Source: JANWKA01 sp035533815 (GTDB lineage: Bacteria > Bacteroidota > Bacteroidia > Chitinophagales > Chitinophagaceae). From it: a stretch of 18,356 nt of DNA. The stretch covers positions 1-18,356 of the forward strand of contig DATLTB010000049.1 in the NCBI GenBank assembly GCA_035533815.1. The letters run 5' to 3'. The position numbers and the translations under genes were made by a program. Positions 14,161 to 18,356 of the stretch are shown piece after piece. The notes beneath the pieces are model-generated. The model saw only the letters and a list, made by a program, of their open reading frames with translations, did no database searches and was not told the origin of the DNA. Every line of letters begins with the position of its first letter. The stretch's first letter is position 1.

Positions 14161-17133
14161 TCAGCCTGGATGCTTGTTGAGGCCAACTTTTTGCTTTTCC
14201 TGTTCCAGTGCAATCTTAATATGACTATAATAATCAATACAGCTGTTTATCAGTCCGGGTAGTTGATCCAGATTGCTGCGGTTTCTGGAACTGTTTTCCA
14301 TGTTGTTTATTATATCCACCATATAGGTGATTTGAAGTATGCCGATACTGGTCTTCAGCCGGTGGGCTTTTTGGTATACATTATCCCAGTCCTTTGCCCC
14401 GATGGATTCCCGGATTTCCTCCAGCATATTAGGTGTCGTATTGAGGAAAATATCCAGGATTTCCAGCAGGTACTCGTCATCGCCCATTTCTTCCAGATAA
14501 CTTAGGTTATAGTCCGGGAGTTTTCCGTCAGACTCATTTCCTGAAATGACCGGAAGATATTCAAGCCCCGAAGTATGGTTGGCAATTTTTTTAAAAAGAT
14601 CAGCTGGGGCAAAAGGTTTGGATATATAGTCGTTCATGCCAGCTTCCAGGCATTTTTCTTTTTCACCCTGCAGCACGGTTGCGGTCATGGCGATAATCGG
14701 AATATTCATTTTCAGCTTGTTGCGGATATGCCGGGTAGTCTGGTAACCATCCATTTCGGGCATTTGAATATCCATCAATATCAGGTCATAGACTAATCCC
14801 TCTTCCAGACGGGTAACTGCTTCTTTACCATTGCCGGCAATGTCCACATGGGCACCGACCCGCATCAGGGTGTAATACACTACTTTCTGGTTGATGGCAT
14901 TATCTTCTGCTACAAGGATTTTTTTATCCTTCATGTCACTGATATAGTCGCCATCCGTTTTCTGAGTGTTGTCTTCCACATTCTTGTTCGTGAAATGGTA
15001 GGGGATGATAAAGCGGAATGTGGTGCCAATATCTACCTTACTTTGCAGCTCAATTTCCCCGTCCTGCAGGTCAATCAGTTTTTTCGTAATAGCCAGGCCA
15101 AGTCCCGTACCGCCATATTTGCGGGTGGTGTCACTGCTACCCTGGGCAAAACTTTCAAATATGGTATTCCATTTGTCTTCTGAGACGCCTATACCAGTAT
15201 CACTGATTGTAAATTCCACATAAACGGTATCCCTGGTGAATTTCTTTAAGGCCGCCCGTATGCCTATCTTCCCATGTTCAGTAAACTTTATGGCATTGCC
15301 AATCAGGTTCAGCAGTATCTGGTTCAGCCGATAGGGATCGCCGGTCAGGGAAGGAGGAATATTGGAGTCGAAACTGGTTTCCAGTTCCAGGCCCTTTTCC
15401 CTGATCTTATGCTTGAATGTGGATATGGTTTTGGTTATTACTTCTTCGGGATTAAACCTGATTTGCTCCAGGGTCAATTTGCCCGCTTTTATTTTACTGA
15501 AGTCCAGGATATCATTGATGATGATGAGCAGGTAATTGGAAGATTCCCGTACTGCATTTACGAACTCATTCTGCTCCTCATCCAGCCGGGTTCCGGAAAG
15601 CAGGTGGGTCATCCCGATAATGCCATTCAGGGGGGTCCGGATCTCATGGCTCATATTGGCCAGGAATTGTTCCTGGAGCCTTTCGGCCACTTCAGCCAGA
15701 TGTTTGGCTTCAATAAGCTGCTCTTCATAACGTTTGCGATGTGAAATATCGGTGGCAATACCACAAATACCGAAGATCATCTGGTTATTGTCCAGCAGGG
15801 GAAATTTAGTGATCAGGAAATAGTGGGTACCGTCATGCATTTCTATATCTTCTACTACTTCCAGCGGCTGAGAGGTACGGATGACCGTTTCATCGATCTT
15901 TTTGTATCGTTCTGCGGCTGTCCTTTCGGAAAAATCGAAATCGGTTTTACCAAATATGAATTCCTCGGTGACATTCAGTATTTCCTGGAATTTTTTATTG
16001 ACCAGCAGGTAGCGGCCTTCCAGGTCTTTAATGAATACTATGGAGGTGGTATTGTCCATGATGGCCTGAAGCCGGTATTGGTTCTCCTTTCGTTTGAATT
16101 CGGATTCCTTCAGTTCCAGTTCGATCCGCTTTTTTTCTGAAATATCTTTGACAATGCATTGAAGGCCAATTATCCGATTTCCTTCAGACATGAGAACCGC
16201 CATCTGTTCAACCCATTTTTTTTCTCCCTGTTTAGTCAAAATGGGGAATTCAAGCAGACTGTCGTGTTTTCGAGTTTTCAACTGATCCCCGTAAGATTCG
16301 GAGAGCTTTTTAATCCAATCAGGGGGCACAAGCATGGAATAATGTTTGCCAAGTAATTCATTTGGGGTATATCCAGTCAGGGTACCTACCTTATTACTGA
16401 TAAAAGTGAAACATCCTTCTATATTTGAAGTGAACATGACCACTCCGGAGTCCTCGATGAGGGTGCGGTATTTAAACTCACTGTTTTTAGCATCTAAAGT
16501 GGCTTTTTTACGAAATATCAGGTCCTTGTTAAATTGCCATAAGACTCCAATCAAAAAAATGAAAGCGATGATGCAGGCTAATAATACGATATTTAGGGAC
16601 TCGTTATTTGCCCCCTGATTCAGTACTATACTGTCGCCGACCTGTTGGTTTTCACTTTGAAGAAAAATGGTGGCGATGGTGCCGATGCTGTCCTGCAATA
16701 TTCTACTTCGGGAAGTGACCAAATACTGTTCACCATAACCTCCGGAATTTTTCCTGAAACTGAACTTGATTTTGTAAAGAGCAAAATATTCCATGGTAAG
16801 ATGCTCCAACAAGCCGATCTTATATTGCTGGTTTGGATTACCTGCAGTCAGAGATCTCAAATGGGAAAGCTGGTTAAGGAGGCTGTCTTCGGATCTGACG
16901 AATTCCCTGACTAAATGGGAATTGCCGGTGATGAGGTAACTACTGGTCTCAGATTCCAGTGCAGTGTTGATGGAGTAAAATATCCCCATAATGTGTGTTA
17001 CTTCCTGGGATTTCCTGATCTGAAAATAAGTCTTATACAAATCTTGATTGGCCCTGACGGCATAAAGAGTAAAAATAGCCAGGGCAATTAAAGAAATTGA
17101 AAAAACCAGGATGATGCGCTTATGTATGTGCAT
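14161..17133 (-). CDS. Membrane hybrid sensor histidine kinase with CHASE3-like, two PAS, HisKA, HATPase, REC and HPt domains
   Basis: The 990-residue protein has membrane helices at about 7-26 and 182-200 enclosing a periplasmic helical domain (about 30-175) that looks like CHASE3. Cytoplasmic PAS domains follow at about 215-335 (ending IVKDISEKKR) and 350-468 (ending ATDISHRKR). HisKA has LANMSHEIRTPLNG with H496. The ATPase domain shows the N box (N613 in NLIGNAIKFT), G1 DTGIGV (645-650) and G2 GGTGLGLAI (674-682). The receiver domain (about 738-855) has D788 (LILMDIQMPEMDG) and K839. The C-terminal HPt domain (about 875-980) has H924 in KAHRLKTS. All phosphorelay residues (H496, D788, H924) are intact. 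Its likely next partner is the adjacent CheY-like protein. It is divergent from the barrel gene at 17322. The signal is unknown. Confidence 0.93.
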   Translation of the reverse strand: MHIHKRIILVFSISLIALAIFTLYAVRANQDLYKTYFQIRKSQEVTHIMGIFYSINTALESETSSYLITGNSHLVREFVRSEDSLLNQLSHLRSLTAGNPNQQYKIGLLEHLTMEYFALYKIKFSFRKNSGGYGEQYLVTSRSRILQDSIGTIATIFLQSENQQVGDSIVLNQGANNESLNIVLLACIIAFIFLIGVLWQFNKDLIFRKKATLDAKNSEFKYRTLIEDSGVVMFTSNIEGCFTFISNKVGTLTGYTPNELLGKHYSMLVPPDWIKKLSESYGDQLKTRKHDSLLEFPILTKQGEKKWVEQMAVLMSEGNRIIGLQCIVKDISEKKRIELELKESEFKRKENQYRLQAIMDNTTSIVFIKDLEGRYLLVNKKFQEILNVTEEFIFGKTDFDFSERTAAERYKKIDETVIRTSQPLEVVEDIEMHDGTHYFLITKFPLLDNNQMIFGICGIATDISHRKRYEEQLIEAKHLAEVAERLQEQFLANMSHEIRTPLNGIIGMTHLLSGTRLDEEQNEFVNAVRESSNYLLIIINDILDFSKIKAGKLTLEQIRFNPEEVITKTISTFKHKIREKGLELETSFDSNIPPSLTGDPYRLNQILLNLIGNAIKFTEHGKIGIRAALKKFTRDTVYVEFTISDTGIGVSEDKWNTIFESFAQGSSDTTRKYGGTGLGLAITKKLIDLQDGEIELQSKVDIGTTFRFIIPYHFTNKNVEDNTQKTDGDYISDMKDKKILVAEDNAINQKVVYYTLMRVGAHVDIAGNGKEAVTRLEEGLVYDLILMDIQMPEMDGYQTTRHIRNKLKMNIPIIAMTATVLQGEKEKCLEAGMNDYISKPFAPADLFKKIANHTSGLEYLPVISGNESDGKLPDYNLSYLEEMGDDEYLLEILDIFLNTTPNMLEEIRESIGAKDWDNVYQKAHRLKTSIGILQITYMVDIINNMENSSRNRSNLDQLPGLINSCIDYYSHIKIALEQEKQKVGLNKHPG

Positions 17134-17304
17134 GGGTACTCAGATGCTGGTTCGAACCCAGAGGAAAACAAAGCAGCAGGGTTAGACAAGATACTGTAAA
17201 GGTCAGGGTTAATCCTAACTGCTAAAATAATGTTAAAAACGCACAAACCCATAAAAAAAATCAACCCGATTGCCGCTAAACATGATGTTTGCCCTCATTT
17301 CCTT

Positions 17305-17312
17305 TATCTTTG
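17305..17312 (+). promoter_or_regulatory. Bacteroidota -7 box (TATCTTTG) of the PorT-like gene
   Basis: TATCTTTG followed by C fits TAnnTTTG and ends 9 bp before the ATG at 17322. The nearest TTTG upstream (17288-17291) is too close for a standard -33 element, so only the -7 part is claimed. Confidence 0.55.
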
Positions 17313-17321
17313 CTCCCTGTT

Positions 17322-18059
17322 ATGAAAAAACTAACTTCCAGTAATTTGTTGATGAAATGGATTTTTTTTTCTGCCTTTCTGTTGACCGGACCTGTTGCGT
17401 GGGCCCAGGTTAATTCGGGACCTCCACCTTCAGAAGCTTCCATAATAACTGGCTATTCCAAGGATTATGTGATGTTCCAGATGACCTATGACGGACTCGT
17501 GGGCAAACTTCCAGGTACTGCTGCAACCAAGGGTTTTTCCAGGGGATTCAACCTCGATCTCATGTATGATTTTCCGGTTTCCAAGGTAAATCCTCATTCT
17601 AACTATAGCGTGGGAGCAGGCCTCGGTTTTAGTACCAGTTCCTTGTTCCTCAACGAGACCGCAGGTATTGCAGATAGTACTACCCAACTGACCTTTTTCC
17701 AAAACAGTCCTTATAAGCGATATAAGATTGCCACCTTTTATGTGGAAATTCCGGTTGAACTCAGATATCGGCAGTTTCCGGATGATGCCAATAAAGGGTT
17801 TAAGGCAGCCATAGGATTGAAGTTTGGAGCCCTGATGAATGTCCATACCAAGGGAGTACGTATACTGAATGGCTTCCGGGAAGCGGATAAAGTTTACAGC
17901 AAGCGGTACTTCAATCCCTACCGTGCAGATGCCACAGCCAGGATCGGGTGGGGGAATATTGCATTATTCGGAGCCTACAGTTTAACGGATTTCTTGAAAC
18001 AGAATGAAGGACCCACCCTGTATCCGTTTTCCATCGGAATCTGCATCAGTGGAATGTAA
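17322..18059 (+). CDS. PorT-like outer-membrane beta-barrel protein
   Basis: The 245-residue product begins at the ATG at 17322; an upstream TTG at 17289 would add 11 residues in front of the signal peptide and overlap the -7 box. The signal peptide runs MKKLTSSNLLMKWIFFSAFL and ends near AWAQ (residue about 29). The mature part alternates short amphipathic strands (FSRGFNLDLMYDFPV, YSVGAGLGFSTSSLFLNE, FYVEIPVELRYRQFP, GFKAAIGLKFGALMNVHTKG, IGWGNIALFGAYSLTDFLKQ) and looks like an eight-strand barrel of the PorT/OMP_b-brl_2 kind. The protein ends FSIGICISGM rather than in a classic aromatic residue. PorT proper serves type IX secretion, but members of this family have many roles, so no function is assigned. 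It is monocistronic and divergent from the kinase. Confidence 0.75.
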   Translation: MKKLTSSNLLMKWIFFSAFLLTGPVAWAQVNSGPPPSEASIITGYSKDYVMFQMTYDGLVGKLPGTAATKGFSRGFNLDLMYDFPVSKVNPHSNYSVGAGLGFSTSSLFLNETAGIADSTTQLTFFQNSPYKRYKIATFYVEIPVELRYRQFPDDANKGFKAAIGLKFGALMNVHTKGVRILNGFREADKVYSKRYFNPYRADATARIGWGNIALFGAYSLTDFLKQNEGPTLYPFSIGICISGM

Positions 18060-18075
18060 AGGTATTTACATTTCA
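18050..18075. terminator. Inverted repeat over the stop codon of the PorT-like gene (possible weak terminator)
   Basis: TGGAATGTAAA (18050-18060) pairs with TTTACATTTCA (18065-18075) around the loop GGTA, with one G-U pair, and includes the TAA stop. There is no U-tract after it, so termination is uncertain. Confidence 0.3.
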
Positions 18076-18263
18076 GGTACCTGCTAATTCGGTTCCTTCC
18101 TTAAAACCCCCATAGATAACAGGACTACCCTTTTCCCAGATCAGGGTAAGAGAGTTTTTTCCATTTAAGAAAACAGAGATGCAGTCAGGGAAGCTATAGT
18201 GAATCTAACTGGGGAAAATGTATGCAAATAGGGGTAATTTTACCATACGGATAACTGCAGATT

Positions 18264-18356
18264 ATGGAGTTGTGTTTTAAATCAGTCATCACCTGTCCTG
18301 TTTGTAGTTTCCGGCTGGAGGAAATCATGGACAGCGATGCCTGCCGATATTTTTAC
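18264..18356 (+). CDS. GDCCVxC domain-type cysteine-rich protein, N-terminal part (cut by window end)
   Basis: The first 31 codons are open from the ATG at 18264 to the window end and read TCPVCSFRLEEIMDSDACRY in the middle. This matches the start of the small GDCCVxC family: an ITCPxC pair followed by E-x-MDxDAC-xxFY. The family is about 65-75 residues, Cys-rich and probably metal-binding, often found near metal-handling genes. The remaining Cys motif, including GDCCVxC itself, lies outside the window. A TAATTTTA (18235-18242) upstream is one base off the -7 consensus. Assignment rests on a short but characteristic stretch. Confidence 0.65.
   Translation, partial: MELCFKSVITCPVCSFRLEEIMDSDACRYFY

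Noticed and set aside
17134..17175. T-arm-like sequence TGGTTCGAACCCAG suggesting another tRNA remnant
   Set aside because: With the T-loop placed correctly the stem does not pair beyond one or two bases, and no anticodon arm or acceptor strand lies beside it. Probably chance.
18218..18228. Another copy of the unit ATGTATGCAAA
   Set aside because: It is a single unit without a tandem partner or tRNA core and far from the left-end site; an 11-bp match in AT-rich DNA can be chance.
1..18356. CRISPR array, transposase, phage or defence system
   Set aside because: No regularly spaced repeats, no DDE/tyrosine/serine recombinase motifs, and no nuclease, methylase or toxin-antitoxin families were seen on either strand.

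Overview
The window looks like a chromosomal segment from a Bacteroidota bacterium, most likely of the Chitinophagales/Sphingobacteriales type. The grounds are the repeated TAnnTTTG -7 boxes just upstream of genes, the absence of clear Shine-Dalgarno sequences, Bacteroidota-typical families (DUF4834, DUF2752 plus TM2, VCBS-repeat lipoproteins, long-form PurF, a PorT-type barrel) and the rimP-nusA-infB cluster. No species can be named from the sequence alone.

Layout. (1) Positions 1 to about 2040 are strikingly AT-rich and look acquired. They hold one lipoprotein gene (coiled coil plus LamG-type domain), a gene-poor stretch, and a 42-nt 3' fragment of a tRNA-Asn gene that stops exactly at the start of the anticodon loop. 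On both sides of this fragment lie tandem 11-bp units of consensus TTGTRTGCAAA. Together they resemble a tyrosine-recombinase attachment site (core plus arm-type sites) left by an integrative element; no integrase gene is in the window. (2) An intact CAU tRNA gene (2044-2117, minus) is followed by four minus-strand genes: a haem-c/VCBS-repeat lipoprotein, a DUF4834 protein, a TM2 protein and a DUF2752 protein, the last two as a tight pair. (3) Positions 5651-10289 carry the core translation/transcription operon rimP-nusA-infB, with a strong hairpin in the rimP leader and another between nusA and infB. (4) A SurA-like periplasmic peptidyl-prolyl isomerase and a long amidophosphoribosyltransferase follow on the plus strand, each with its own -7 box. 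(5) Convergent to these, on the minus strand, is a two-gene signalling unit: a membrane hybrid histidine kinase (CHASE3-like sensor, two PAS, HisKA, HATPase, REC, HPt) and a stand-alone CheY-like receiver. (6) The right end has a PorT-like outer-membrane barrel gene and the first 31 codons of a GDCCVxC-type cysteine-rich protein cut by the window edge.

Most of the window is ordinary core genome. The least explained material is the putative attachment site and AT-rich island at the left end, the two RNA hairpins in the rimP-nusA-infB operon, and the haem/propeller lipoprotein. I found no CRISPR array, complete insertion sequence, rRNA gene or recognisable defence system.
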